Part shown: positions 46,518 through 55,947 of the stretch, piece after piece
How positions within the stretch are numbered: position 1 is the first letter of the stretch
How the letters are laid out: every line of letters begins with the position of its first letter
Origin: an uncultured SAR116 cluster alpha proteobacterium
GTDB lineage: Bacteria > Pseudomonadota > Alphaproteobacteria > Puniceispirillales > Marisalimonadaceae
Direction: 5' to 3'
Assembly: GCA_902517275.1 (NCBI GenBank)
Contig: CABYBQ010000003.1
Coordinates: forward strand, 1-64,000
DNA length: 64,000 nt
Translations under genes and position numbers: made by a program
The notes under the pieces: model-generated
The model's input: the letters and a program-made list of their open reading frames with translations, nothing else
The model's database searches: none
Told to the model about the DNA's origin: nothing

Positions 46518-46995
46518 AGTAAGAACTTTCAGCAGTAAAAAATTGATTAAAAAGAAATAAAAACGCACCAATAAAAATTATTGTATCAGCAAGATTAAAA
46601 GCTGGCCAGTGTAAATCGTCAATATAAAAGTCTATAAAGTCAACAACCTTACCGTAAATTATTCTATCAATTGCATTACCAATTGCTCCACTTGCAATTA
46701 AAATAAATCCCAAAGAAGAATATCTTGGCATTTTGAAAGAAGAAAAAATTAACCATATGCTCACCAAAAAAGCAAAAATAGTGAAACCGTATCTACCTAT
46801 TTCTCCAGAGTCCTGAAAGAAGCCAAAAGAGATGCCGCTATTCCAAACCGGGGTCATAGAAAGAAATGAAGTTAATTTTATTGACTGATATTTAATAAAA
46901 AGGTTTTCAATAGCCCATAATTTGGTAGCATAATCAAGAAAAATGAAGATTATCAAAATTAATAAAAGATTAAATATACCAATATTTTTTTTCAT
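46507..46995 (-). CDS. lspA: Lipoprotein signal peptidase
   Basis: This aspartic membrane peptidase (signal peptidase II) removes signal peptides of prolipoproteins. The 162 residues have four helices. The catalytic aspartates are in GNAIDRIIYGKVVDFIDF and FNLADTIIFIG, both typical. It is 4 bp after ileS, the standard ileS-lspA pair. Substrates in this window include the three predicted lipoproteins. Confidence 0.96.
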   Translation of the reverse strand: MKKNIGIFNLLLILIIFIFLDYATKLWAIENLFIKYQSIKLTSFLSMTPVWNSGISFGFFQDSGEIGRYGFTIFAFLVSIWLIFSSFKMPRYSSLGFILIASGAIGNAIDRIIYGKVVDFIDFYIDDLHWPAFNLADTIIFIGAFLFLFNQFFTAESSYYEK

Positions 46996-46999
46996 TTAA

Positions 47000-49768
47000 C
47001 TATTTTTGTAAAACACTTGTGCATCTGTAACATACTTCAATATCGTCTTTCACTTCATTAACAACCTTCCAACACCTCATGCATTTGCCCCCAGATGCAA
47101 GTTCTACTTGAACATTGATTGTTGGTTTAGACAAATTTTTGTTAAGATTTATTTCAACATCAGAACAAATAAATATTTCTGGTAAATTAATACCTTCAAG
47201 CTTCTTATAAGCCTCATTATTAGCCTCAATAATAACCTTTGCTTGAAGGCTTGACCCTAATAACCCCTCTTTTCTTTTTTCTTCAATTGCAGTTGTTACT
47301 ACAGATCTTAATTCCCTGATCTCTGACCATTTATTTCCAATTAAATCATTTTGCCAATCTTCTTTTGGCTTAAAGTAAGTTTGGAGATGAATAGAGTTCT
47401 CTTGATCATTATATCTACTTTGCCATGCTTCTTCAGCGGTAAAACATATGATTGGAGCAAGCCAAGTAGTAAGTGATTTGAATAAAATATCCATTACAGT
47501 CCTACAAGACCTTCTTTCTATCCCTTTTAATTCTTCGCAATATAAAGTATCTTTTCTAATATCAAAATAAAAAGCAGACAAATCAACCGTACAAAAATTG
47601 TGTATGTCTAAATAAATATCGTGCAGATTAAAGTTTTCTGTGTTTTCTTCTATTTTTTTACTTAACTCAGATACTCTATGTAAAACCCATTGCTCTAATT
47701 CTGGCATCTCACTAAAGGTAATTTTTTCGTCATCCTCAAATCCATTTAAAGCACCTAAAAGATATCTAAGAGTATTCCTTAGTCTTCTATAATGATCGGA
47801 GTGTCTAATAAGTATCTCTTTTCCAATTCTTAGATCGTCATAATAATCTGACCCAACAACCCACAAACGTAATATATCAGCTCCGAACTCATTAATTACT
47901 TTTTGGGGTGCAGTTATATTACCTAAAGATTTAGACATCTTTCGGCCTTGCTGATCTAAAACAAATCCATGTGTTAATACGGCATCATAAGGTGCCCTTC
48001 CACGAGTTCCACAACTTTCCAACAAAGAAGAATGGAACCATCCTCTATGCTGATCCGTTCCTTCAAGATATAAAGATGCAGGCCAAAATAAATCATTTCG
48101 CTCTTCTAAGACAAATGAATGAGTTGAACCAGAATCAAACCAAACATCAGCAATATCAGTTACGGCTTCATAATCTTCAGACTTATATTTTGAACCTAGA
48201 AAATATGAAGAAGGTTTTTGAAACCAAGCATCAGCTCCCTCTTTTTTAAATGCCTCAACAACTCTATCAACAACTTCTTGATCCCTAAGAGGTTCTTGTG
48301 TTTTTTTATTTACGAAAATAGCTAACGGAACACCCCATGCTCTTTGCCTTGAAATACACCAATCAGGTCTATCCTCTATCATTTTTGTAAGTCTATTTTC
48401 ACCTTGAGGAGGAAAAAAATTAGTTTCTGATAAAGCCTTAAGAGCAGTATCTCTTAAATTATTGGTTTTCATTGAAATAAACCATTGGGGTGTAGTTCTA
48501 AAAACCAGAGGTGCCTTCGATCTCCAACTATGTGGATATGAATGGTTTAAAGTGCCTCTTCCAATTAGAGCATTATGCTCAGACATTATATCCGCAATTT
48601 TTTCATTATCTTTTAAAACACGTAATCCACCTAATAGAGGTAATTCATTAAATAATATTCCATTATCAGAAACAGTTTCGGGTATTGGCAAATTATGTTT
48701 TTTTCCTAATTCAAAATCATCTGCCCCATGTCCAGGTGCAATATGAACAAACCCTGTACCTTGGTCAGTAGTTACAAAATCAGCCTCTAGCAATAGAACA
48801 TCGTGATCATAACCGTAACCATTTAATGGATGAGCTAAAACTGATCCTGCGAATTCACTCCCTTTTAATTGCTTAGAAACGTTATAATCTAATATATAAA
48901 GCTCTTTTATCGCTTCTTCTAGCAATTGAGTGGCCACTACTATTTTATCACCAATTTTGGCTAGTGAATTTTCACTAACACTAGTAATTTCTAATAGAGT
49001 GTAATCTATGTCCTTTCCATAAGCGACAGCTCTATTGCCAGGCATCGTCCAAGGAGTTGTTGTCCAAATTATGATTTCATAATCGTCAAGTATTTCTATT
49101 GGGGCTTTTTTAATTGGAAATCTTGCAAATATTGTAGTGCTGACATGGTCATGGTATTCAATTTCAGCTTCAGCAAGAGCAGTTTTCTCTACAGGTGACC
49201 ACATTACAGGTTTGACACCTCTATATAAACTTCCATTCATCAGAAACTTACCAATTTCAGACATAATAATGGCTTCAGATTTATATTTCATTGTTGAATA
49301 TGGATCTTCCCAATCACCGTAAACACCTAATCTTTGAAATTCTTCTGATTGAATGTCCATCCACTTAGAGGCAAAATCACGACATTCTTTTCTAAACTCT
49401 ACAACTGGAATATCGTCTTTATTTTTTTTCTTTTTTCTATAATTTTCCTCTATTTTCCACTCAATTGGCAACCCATGACAATCCCAACCAGGTACATAAT
49501 TGGCATTTTTACCAAGCATTGACTGTGATCTATTAATTACGTCTTTGATAATTTTATTTAGGGCATGTCCTATATGTAAATTACCATTAGCATAAGGTGG
49601 ACCGTCATGAAGTATAAATGGCTTGGAATTCTTTCTTTGTTCTCTAAGTTTCTTAAATAACTTTGTATCTTCCCATATTTTTAATATTTGTGGTTCCTTA
49701 TTAGGCAAACCAGCTCTCATAGAAAAATCTGTTTTTGGTAAATAAACGGTATTTTTATAATCAGTCAT
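47000..49768 (-). CDS. ileS: Isoleucyl-tRNA synthetase
   Basis: This class I synthetase charges tRNA-Ile. The HIGH motif is NGNLHIGHALNKIIKD and the KMSKS motif is GRKMSKSLGN. The editing domain shows TTPWTMPGNRAVAY. A C-terminal zinc finger has CMRCWK and CYRC. The length of 922 residues fits the bacterial type. It is separated from upstream ribF by a 71-bp gap with an AT-rich palindrome. Confidence 0.98.
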   Translation of the reverse strand: MTDYKNTVYLPKTDFSMRAGLPNKEPQILKIWEDTKLFKKLREQRKNSKPFILHDGPPYANGNLHIGHALNKIIKDVINRSQSMLGKNANYVPGWDCHGLPIEWKIEENYRKKKKNKDDIPVVEFRKECRDFASKWMDIQSEEFQRLGVYGDWEDPYSTMKYKSEAIIMSEIGKFLMNGSLYRGVKPVMWSPVEKTALAEAEIEYHDHVSTTIFARFPIKKAPIEILDDYEIIIWTTTPWTMPGNRAVAYGKDIDYTLLEITSVSENSLAKIGDKIVVATQLLEEAIKELYILDYNVSKQLKGSEFAGSVLAHPLNGYGYDHDVLLLEADFVTTDQGTGFVHIAPGHGADDFELGKKHNLPIPETVSDNGILFNELPLLGGLRVLKDNEKIADIMSEHNALIGRGTLNHSYPHSWRSKAPLVFRTTPQWFISMKTNNLRDTALKALSETNFFPPQGENRLTKMIEDRPDWCISRQRAWGVPLAIFVNKKTQEPLRDQEVVDRVVEAFKKEGADAWFQKPSSYFLGSKYKSEDYEAVTDIADVWFDSGSTHSFVLEERNDLFWPASLYLEGTDQHRGWFHSSLLESCGTRGRAPYDAVLTHGFVLDQQGRKMSKSLGNITAPQKVINEFGADILRLWVVGSDYYDDLRIGKEILIRHSDHYRRLRNTLRYLLGALNGFEDDEKITFSEMPELEQWVLHRVSELSKKIEENTENFNLHDIYLDIHNFCTVDLSAFYFDIRKDTLYCEELKGIERRSCRTVMDILFKSLTTWLAPIICFTAEEAWQSRYNDQENSIHLQTYFKPKEDWQNDLIGNKWSEIRELRSVVTTAIEEKRKEGLLGSSLQAKVIIEANNEAYKKLEGINLPEIFICSDVEINLNKNLSKPTINVQVELASGGKCMRCWKVVNEVKDDIEVCYRCTSVLQK

Positions 49769-49827
49769 ATAACTTTCTCTATGTCAGTCAATTTATTGTT
49801 ACTTCTAAAATAACTTTTGTTTATTTT

Positions 49828-49851
49828 AAAAGTTTATAATTATAAACTTTT
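49828..49851. repeat. Perfect 24-bp palindrome spanning the ribF stop codon
   Basis: The 12-bp arms AAAAGTTTATAA and TTATAAACTTTT are perfect reverse complements with no spacer; in RNA, a 10-bp stem with loop AAUU could form. The ribF stop (49842-49840) is at the centre. It separates ribF from ileS on the minus strand. The stem is AT-only except for two pairs, so as a terminator it would be weak; it could also be a protein site. A chance match in AT-rich DNA is possible but 24 bp is long. Confidence 0.5.
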
Positions 49852-50835
49852 TAACTTATGAAAGTCATAAGCCATTTTTGTATCAAGCTCGATCTGTTTT
49901 TTTAATTCAGATAAGGAATTAAATTTCGTTTCTGATCTTAAAAACTTTAAAAGTTCTACCTTTATTCTTTTACCATATAGATTTATATTAAGATCTTCAT
50001 TATTTAAATCAATTACATGAGTTTCTAAATTAACAGAATCTCCAGAGACAGTTGGTCTTGTACCTATGTTTGAGATAGATGGCAACCAGTCATTTGAGAT
50101 TTCTAATTCTTTCTGGTCTGTAATTTTCAACCTAGTTACATAAACTCCAAGTGGCGGTTTTAAAAATTTTTTTATATCTAAGTTTGCGGTTGGAAAACCA
50201 ATTTCTCTACCTTTTTGCTTACCCTGTTCCACAACACCTGTAATGCACCAATTTCTTCCAAGAAGAGAATTTGCTATATTCAACTGTCCATCTTGAATTA
50301 ATTTTCTTATTGTTTGAGAGCTTATAATTTCTAATTCTTTACCTTTTATAGAATGTGTTTGTTTTAAGTCCACACCTATAATTTCCAAACCTAATTTACT
50401 AGCAAAATTTCTATTTCCTTCAATCGTACCTTCCCTATTTTTTCCAAATCTAAAATTTGATCCTGCAAACATTTTAGTTACTTTGAGAGTTTCATTTAAT
50501 ATTTTGGATAAAAAGTCATTTGCACTACAATTTTTTAATTCTTCATTAAACTCAATTATAAATAAATAATTAACGCCGATCTCTCTTAACAAGTTCTCTT
50601 TTTCCAATGCATCTAAAAGCTTAAAAGAAGAATTGCCTGAACTAAAAAAATCTCTTGGATGAGGATCAAAAGTTACAACACCAAAAGCAAGATTATTTTC
50701 AAGAGCGCTTAATTTAGCTGTTTCTAGAAGTTTTACGTGGCCTTGGTGAATACCATCGAAATTACCAATTGCAATTGAAATGTTTTTGTCAATTTTAGGA
50801 GCGATACCACCAAATTTCCATTTAATAATTTTCAT
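49840..50835 (-). CDS. ribF: Riboflavin kinase / FAD synthetase
   Basis: This bifunctional enzyme makes FMN and FAD. The N-terminal nucleotidyltransferase domain has SIAIGNFDGIHQGHVKLL and VVTFDPHPRDFF. The C-terminal kinase domain has REIGFPTANLDIKKFLKPPLGVYV and SNIGTRPTV. It is 331 residues. It lies upstream of ileS, a frequent neighbour (ribF-ileS-lspA). Its products serve the flavoenzymes CrtI, CrtY and the GMC oxidoreductase here. Confidence 0.97.
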   Translation of the reverse strand: MKIIKWKFGGIAPKIDKNISIAIGNFDGIHQGHVKLLETAKLSALENNLAFGVVTFDPHPRDFFSSGNSSFKLLDALEKENLLREIGVNYLFIIEFNEELKNCSANDFLSKILNETLKVTKMFAGSNFRFGKNREGTIEGNRNFASKLGLEIIGVDLKQTHSIKGKELEIISSQTIRKLIQDGQLNIANSLLGRNWCITGVVEQGKQKGREIGFPTANLDIKKFLKPPLGVYVTRLKITDQKELEISNDWLPSISNIGTRPTVSGDSVNLETHVIDLNNEDLNINLYGKRIKVELLKFLRSETKFNSLSELKKQIELDTKMAYDFHKLKSL

Positions 50836-50977
50836 AAAATTGTTATAACCTTTTTAAGATTTTAAACTCAAGCTGATATATAATAAATTTCAAAGTGTTT
50901 GTATCTTTTTTTGTTATATATGTTTGAATTATGTGAAATAGTATTGAATGTTAAAAAGCTACTTTGATTAGCCATCA

Positions 50978-51838
50978 ATGGAGATTAATTTTTTGGGTGA
51001 TAAAATAAATATAAATTTAGAAATTATTTCTAACTTAATTAATAGCTCCATACAAATATTCGTTGCCTATGCCGGCCAGGTATTAGGAGCTACTCTTATT
51101 CTTATTCTGGGTTTTTATTTTGCTGGTAAACTTAGTAAAGTTGCCCGCAAAAACTTAAGTCTTTTCAATAAAATAGATCCGTTAATTGTCCCAATAATCG
51201 GAAATATTATAAGATATGGAATAATAATAATTACATTAATAGCTGTTTTAGGACAATTTGGAGTCCAAACAACTTCTATTATCGCTGTCTTAGGTGCAGC
51301 TGGTTTAGCAATTGGCTTAGCATTGCAAGGAACTCTGTCAAACGTGGCGGCTGGTGTAATGTTATTACTACTTAGACCATTTACTACTGGTGATTGGGTG
51401 GAAACTGGTAATGTCTCTGGTACCATAAGAGAAGTAGGCCTATTTACTACAATTATAGACACATTTGATAATGTTTATGTATCAATACCTAATTCTAGTA
51501 TTTGGAATAGTACAATAACAAACCACTCACATTACGAAACCCGACGTATAGATGTTGATATTGGAATTCACTATGACACCGATTTGGAATTGGCTTCAGA
51601 GGTTTTATTAAAACTAGCTGACGATGATAGAGTTAAGAACAAACCCAAAGCACCTCAATTCCTTGTTATGAAATATGACGATAGCGCGATAGTGGTTAGA
51701 CTAAGACTATATTCACATACTAAGGATTGGTATACTTTGTATACTGATTTAATGCGTAAACTCAAACCTGCTCTTGACGAAGCAGGTATTGAAATTCCAT
51801 ATCCACATAGAGTTATTTCTTCAAAAAATACAGCTTAA
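50978..51838 (+). CDS. Small mechanosensitive channel (MscS family)
   Basis: This 286-residue protein has three N-terminal helices and a cytoplasmic beta domain like E. coli MscS. The pore helix motif is GAAGLAIGLALQGTLSNVAAG, followed by LLRPFTTGDWVETG and the VSIPNSSIWNSTITN segment. It should release solutes on hypo-osmotic shock. Its stop codon shares one base with the chaC start (TAATG), linking both genes translationally. Confidence 0.95.
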   Translation: MEINFLGDKININLEIISNLINSSIQIFVAYAGQVLGATLILILGFYFAGKLSKVARKNLSLFNKIDPLIVPIIGNIIRYGIIIITLIAVLGQFGVQTTSIIAVLGAAGLAIGLALQGTLSNVAAGVMLLLLRPFTTGDWVETGNVSGTIREVGLFTTIIDTFDNVYVSIPNSSIWNSTITNHSHYETRRIDVDIGIHYDTDLELASEVLLKLADDDRVKNKPKAPQFLVMKYDDSAIVVRLRLYSHTKDWYTLYTDLMRKLKPALDEAGIEIPYPHRVISSKNTA

Positions 51839-52539
51839 TGACGACTACAAAAAAAATTAATCATGGCTCAGTCAAATTAACAAGAGAAAATATAACTCAA
51901 GGTCGTCTGGGTGAAAAAATCAGAAGTATAAGTGGAAGTGATAAAGTTCTTTCTCAAAAAGAATTAATTAATGAGCGTAGAAAAATCATTCCAGATGATG
52001 GAATTGGAGAAGATATTTATATTTTCGCTTATGGATCTCTTTTATGGAATCCAACAGTAGATTATGAAGAACAATTTTTAGCAAAAGTATATGGTTTTCA
52101 TAGAAGCTTTTGTATGAAGACAAATTTAGGTAGGGGGTCTTTTGAAAATCCAGGTTTAATGTTAGCTCTAGACAACGGTGGATCATGTAGAGGATCCGCA
52201 TTTAGGCTAAATAGATATGATGCAATAAAAAATATTGATATTTTGTTTAAAAGAGAAATGGTAACTGGGGCCTATAAACCAAAATTAATAAAAACAAAAT
52301 TAGATAATAATAAAAACGTTTTATCACTTGCATTTACAGTTGATAAGAAGCACAAAAATTATTTTGCAAAAAAAAATACCTCTATAAAAGCTAAGATGAT
52401 TTTCAAAGCACACGGTTTTTTAGGAACTTGCCAAGAATATTTCGATAACACATTAGAAAGCCTTGAGGAGTTAGCTATTAAAGACCTCGAAATGAGAGCA
52501 ATATCAAGTCACTTAAAAAAGTTTAATAAAAAGTCATAA
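51838..52539 (+). CDS. ChaC-like glutathione-specific gamma-glutamylcyclotransferase
   Basis: ChaC enzymes break glutathione into 5-oxoproline and Cys-Gly. The substrate loop FAYGSLLWNP is at about residue 60, followed by VYGFHRSFCMKT and FRLN. KREMVTGAY holds the probable catalytic Glu. The 45-residue leader before the domain is common in alphaproteobacterial members. It is coupled to mscS, an arrangement that could link thiol pools to osmotic shock; that is inference. Its 3' end overlaps the convergent GMC gene by 6 bp. Confidence 0.92.
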   Translation: MTTTKKINHGSVKLTRENITQGRLGEKIRSISGSDKVLSQKELINERRKIIPDDGIGEDIYIFAYGSLLWNPTVDYEEQFLAKVYGFHRSFCMKTNLGRGSFENPGLMLALDNGGSCRGSAFRLNRYDAIKNIDILFKREMVTGAYKPKLIKTKLDNNKNVLSLAFTVDKKHKNYFAKKNTSIKAKMIFKAHGFLGTCQEYFDNTLESLEELAIKDLEMRAISSHLKKFNKKS

Positions 52540-54126
52540 ATCTTTTTTTATAATATCAGAAGCTTTCTCTGCAATCATTAACGTTGCTGCATTTGTATTT
52601 CCTGATGGCATGGTTGGCATTATTGAGGCATCAGCAATTCTAATGTTACTTAATCCTTTTACTTTGAGGGATGGTGTTACGACTGCATTTTCATCTATCC
52701 CCATCCTACAACTTCCAATGGCATGGTAAACTGTAGCGCCATTGTTTCTGAGATAATTTAGTATTTCTTCGTCTGTCTGAATATTATCACCAGGAAGTGT
52801 CTCACCAATAGAAATTTTATCTATATTTGAAGTTTTAAGAAGTGCTCTACACATTTTAAAACCTGCAACCAATACATCTTGATCTATTTTTTCTTTTAGA
52901 TAGTTAGGTTGAATAATTGGAGCATCTCTAATGTTTTGAGATAGAGCTCTAACAAATCCTCTGCTCAATGGCCTAGATTGCCAAACACCACAAGTTATTC
53001 CGGGCACTTCTTGTAATTTGCCAATCATACCTTCAGTATATGACGCTGGCGTAAAAACAAATTGTAAATCAGGAAAATCTATTTCAGATGATGATTTTAA
53101 AAAAGCTCCAACATGCGCTGGACTGTAAGATATCAGACCTTTTTTCAAAAAAAACCATTTCATAATTTCTAAAAATAATTTATAGCCTCGAGCCTTTTCA
53201 TTAAGGGAAATTGGTAAATTAATTTTGTTTGCAACTCTTACTGCATAATGGTCTTGTAAACCTTCACCTACATTTTTAATTTCATATACGGGATCAATTC
53301 CTATTGATTTCAAGTATTTTCCATCACCTATTCCGGATACTTGAAGTAAATGAGGTGTACCAATTGCCCCAGCACATAAAATAATCTCTTTATTGGCAAA
53401 AATTTCCAAAATCTTATTATTTTTCTCATAAACTAATCCAACAGCTTTTTGATCATTGAATATAATTTTTAAGACAAGTGTATTTTTTTTTATTTTTACA
53501 TTTTTTCTTTTAAGTGCAGTTTTTAGAAAAGCGTCATAAGCACTATACCTCATCCCATTTTTAATTGTTCTTTGATAATAAAAGATTCCTTCTTGTTCAC
53601 CTGAATTATAGTCTTCTTGAACTGATATTCCCAACTCTTTAGAACCAGAAACAAATTCCTCACAAATAGGATGTTTTTCAACAACATCTGAAACAAACAA
53701 AGGACCGTTTTTACCCCTATACCTCTCATCTCCATTTTCTTTAAATTCTGACTTTTTGAAATATGGTAAAATATCATCATAAGACCAACCAATATTTCCA
53801 AGCTGTGCCCATTGATTATAATCATCTGGTTGTCCTCTAACGTACAAATGTCCATTAATAGAACTAGAGCCTCCAAAACCTTTTCCTCTTGGAAACAATA
53901 TTTCTCTATTATTAACGTTTTTGTTACTTTCAGTTTTAAAACACCAATTAAATCTTTTATCATTGATTGTTTTAATAAAACCAGCTGGCATTTTTATAAA
54001 TGGATGTTGGTTACTACCCCCAGCTTCAATAACACATATATTTATATTATTAATTTCAGATAGTCTATTTGCAACGACCGAACCTGAAGATCCTGAGCCA
54101 ACTATTATATAGTCAAATTTTTCCAT
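52534..54126 (-). CDS. GMC-family FAD oxidoreductase (choline-dehydrogenase-like)
   Basis: This 530-residue flavoenzyme oxidises an alcohol. The FAD motif is DYIIVGSGSSGSVVANRLSE, then GKGFGGSSSINGHLYVRGQP, and CAGAIGTPHLLQVSGIG. The active-site His region near the C terminus is YHAIGSCRMG, with NTNAATLMIAEKASD at the end. The family includes choline, polyethylene glycol and other alcohol dehydrogenases; substrate is not readable. It is 19 bp downstream of the TauD-like gene and likely co-transcribed. Confidence 0.95.
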   Translation of the reverse strand: MEKFDYIIVGSGSSGSVVANRLSEINNINICVIEAGGSNQHPFIKMPAGFIKTINDKRFNWCFKTESNKNVNNREILFPRGKGFGGSSSINGHLYVRGQPDDYNQWAQLGNIGWSYDDILPYFKKSEFKENGDERYRGKNGPLFVSDVVEKHPICEEFVSGSKELGISVQEDYNSGEQEGIFYYQRTIKNGMRYSAYDAFLKTALKRKNVKIKKNTLVLKIIFNDQKAVGLVYEKNNKILEIFANKEIILCAGAIGTPHLLQVSGIGDGKYLKSIGIDPVYEIKNVGEGLQDHYAVRVANKINLPISLNEKARGYKLFLEIMKWFFLKKGLISYSPAHVGAFLKSSSEIDFPDLQFVFTPASYTEGMIGKLQEVPGITCGVWQSRPLSRGFVRALSQNIRDAPIIQPNYLKEKIDQDVLVAGFKMCRALLKTSNIDKISIGETLPGDNIQTDEEILNYLRNNGATVYHAIGSCRMGIDENAVVTPSLKVKGLSNIRIADASIMPTMPSGNTNAATLMIAEKASDIIKKDL

Positions 54127-54145
54127 GTTAATATCTCAAATCTGT

Positions 54146-54997
54146 TTAATGATTTAAAGTTGACGTTTCACCAGCAATGGTTGTTCTTACCATTAATCTT
54201 TTTTCTATTTTCCCTTTTATTGGCGTTGCTCTATGTAAAACAGCTCTGTTGTCCCACATTATTAAATCATATGGTTCCCAAGAATGAGAATAAACAAAGC
54301 TTTCATTATCAACATATTGATAAATCTCTCTAAAAAGCTTTTTACTTTCAGTTTTTGGCATACCTTCGACAGAACTACAATGTGCGCCTAGGTAAAGAGA
54401 TTTTCCGTGCTTATCATTATTTAATACTAACTTTTGTTTAACAGGAGGGAGTGCTTTTTTTTCTTCAGAGGTAACTAAATTTGGATCTATTTTTGATCTT
54501 CCATGAGAATAGTCGTGCCAACAAACTTTATCTTCAATTATTAATTTTAATTTTTTAGGTAATGCACTATAAACCGCTCTCATTGATAAGAACTCGGTAT
54601 TACCACCTATAGACGGTATCATTTTGGCAGAAAGAATTGACATTTTTGAAGGAATAACTTTGAAAGAACTGTCACTATGCCACTCTTGATTAGCTAAATT
54701 ATTTAATCTTTGCCTATCAGTAGCAGGAACAATGTTTCCATCTTCATCAAAGTTTCGAAGTATTATTAATTTTGAACCTGAGCCATCAGTGCCAGCTTTA
54801 GTTGTTTCTAAAGCACCAAAGTACTGACTAAATTTAATATGCTCATCGTTTGTTATATTTTGATTTCTAATTACAACTACTGAAAATTCAGACAAAAGAT
54901 CAGAAATTTTACTCTTTATTTTTTTACTTAGATCTACTTTTATATTTAAACCTGTAATTTCAATACCAATTGATTTTCCAAGTTTCTTTGTAAACAT
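54146..54997 (-). CDS. TauD/TfdA-family Fe(II)/2-oxoglutarate dioxygenase
   Basis: This 283-residue enzyme uses 2-oxoglutarate and oxygen to hydroxylate a substrate. The iron-binding HxD is in QEWHSDSSF, the distal His in NRAVLHRATP, and the 2-oxoglutarate Arg in RLMVRTTIAG. Relatives cleave taurine or 2,4-D, or act on other acids. The specific substrate is not certain; the family motif is standard. It is the first gene of a two-gene unit with the GMC oxidoreductase. Confidence 0.94.
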   Translation of the reverse strand: MFTKKLGKSIGIEITGLNIKVDLSKKIKSKISDLLSEFSVVVIRNQNITNDEHIKFSQYFGALETTKAGTDGSGSKLIILRNFDEDGNIVPATDRQRLNNLANQEWHSDSSFKVIPSKMSILSAKMIPSIGGNTEFLSMRAVYSALPKKLKLIIEDKVCWHDYSHGRSKIDPNLVTSEEKKALPPVKQKLVLNNDKHGKSLYLGAHCSSVEGMPKTESKKLFREIYQYVDNESFVYSHSWEPYDLIMWDNRAVLHRATPIKGKIEKRLMVRTTIAGETSTLNH

Positions 54998-55102
54998 ATA
55001 TATCTCTTATTTTTAAATATATTTTTGTTTAATATTCATACAGCAATATGTTAAAAATGAAATCTAGTTTGTAAATAAAATATTTGAATATAATTAAAAA
55101 CA

Positions 55103-55924
55103 ATGGATGAAACTTTAAATATTAATGATGACATTAAATCCTTAAAGTTGGTAGTTTTAAAAGAAAATCTTAAGCAAAACTGGAAACTTGATACTGATTT
55201 ATGGAATGAGGAATTTCCTCATGACTTTAGATTTGAAGATACATATTTACAATTAAGCTTTGTTCTAAGAGATTTTAATATTGACGAATTAAAGCATTTA
55301 ATTTCTATAACAAATTTATTTGATGTTAAAAACTATAGTCATGATATCTCAACTTTAATAAACAATTATATCAAAAGTTGTGTTAATTATCTTAACCACG
55401 AAATAGATGGAAAAACTGACGAATATTTTCAAAAATTTAATAATAACAATAATTGTTTTTCATATGAAAAAAAAATCAAAAAATCTTTAACTAAATACCA
55501 AATTAATTATTCTTTATTCTTTTATGGAACACTTAGATCTCTAGAAGTTCGAAAAGCTGTAATTGGAGAAAGCATAGATAATCACAACATCTCATTAGGT
55601 TATTTGTTAAAGCATAAAGTCTTTAGAGTTAAAAATGCAAATTATCCTCTTATAAAATATACAAATAATCAAGTTGATGTTGTTAAAGGCTTGCTAATTA
55701 ATAATATAACTTTTGAAGAATTAAAAAAATTGGATAGATTTGAGGGAAAAAATTACTTTAGGCAATTTGTAAAAGTTAATGTTGATCAAATTCATCATGA
55801 TGCACAAATCTATATGCCTACTAAAAACATGGTATCAGAAGAACCTTGGGATTATGAAAAGTGGTACAAAAATGATATGAAAAAATTTTTTTTAAATGAA
55901 TTTAATTTAAATGGAGTGAAATAA
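55103..55924 (+). CDS. AIG2/GGCT-like domain fused to an unknown N-terminal domain
   Basis: The C-terminal half of this 273-residue protein (about 135-265) has the GGCT fold: SLFFYGTLRSLEVRKAVIG, then YPLIKYTNNQVDVVKGLLI, and the acidic motif KKLDRFEGKNYFRQ, whose Glu is the likely catalytic residue. The N-terminal half (about 1-130) is acidic, rich in Asn, Asp and Leu and predicted helical; I do not recognise it. It may be a helper or a partner-binding domain. It is a single gene, divergent from the TauD-like gene. Confidence 0.8.
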   Translation: MDETLNINDDIKSLKLVVLKENLKQNWKLDTDLWNEEFPHDFRFEDTYLQLSFVLRDFNIDELKHLISITNLFDVKNYSHDISTLINNYIKSCVNYLNHEIDGKTDEYFQKFNNNNNCFSYEKKIKKSLTKYQINYSLFFYGTLRSLEVRKAVIGESIDNHNISLGYLLKHKVFRVKNANYPLIKYTNNQVDVVKGLLINNITFEELKKLDRFEGKNYFRQFVKVNVDQIHHDAQIYMPTKNMVSEEPWDYEKWYKNDMKKFFLNEFNLNGVK

Positions 55925-55947
55925 AGTCTAAATCAATTGTTAAATCT

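Noticed and set aside
53550-53963. 137-residue minus-strand ORF within the GMC gene
   Set aside because: It is an alternative frame of a well-conserved oxidoreductase; the real frame carries all family motifs.
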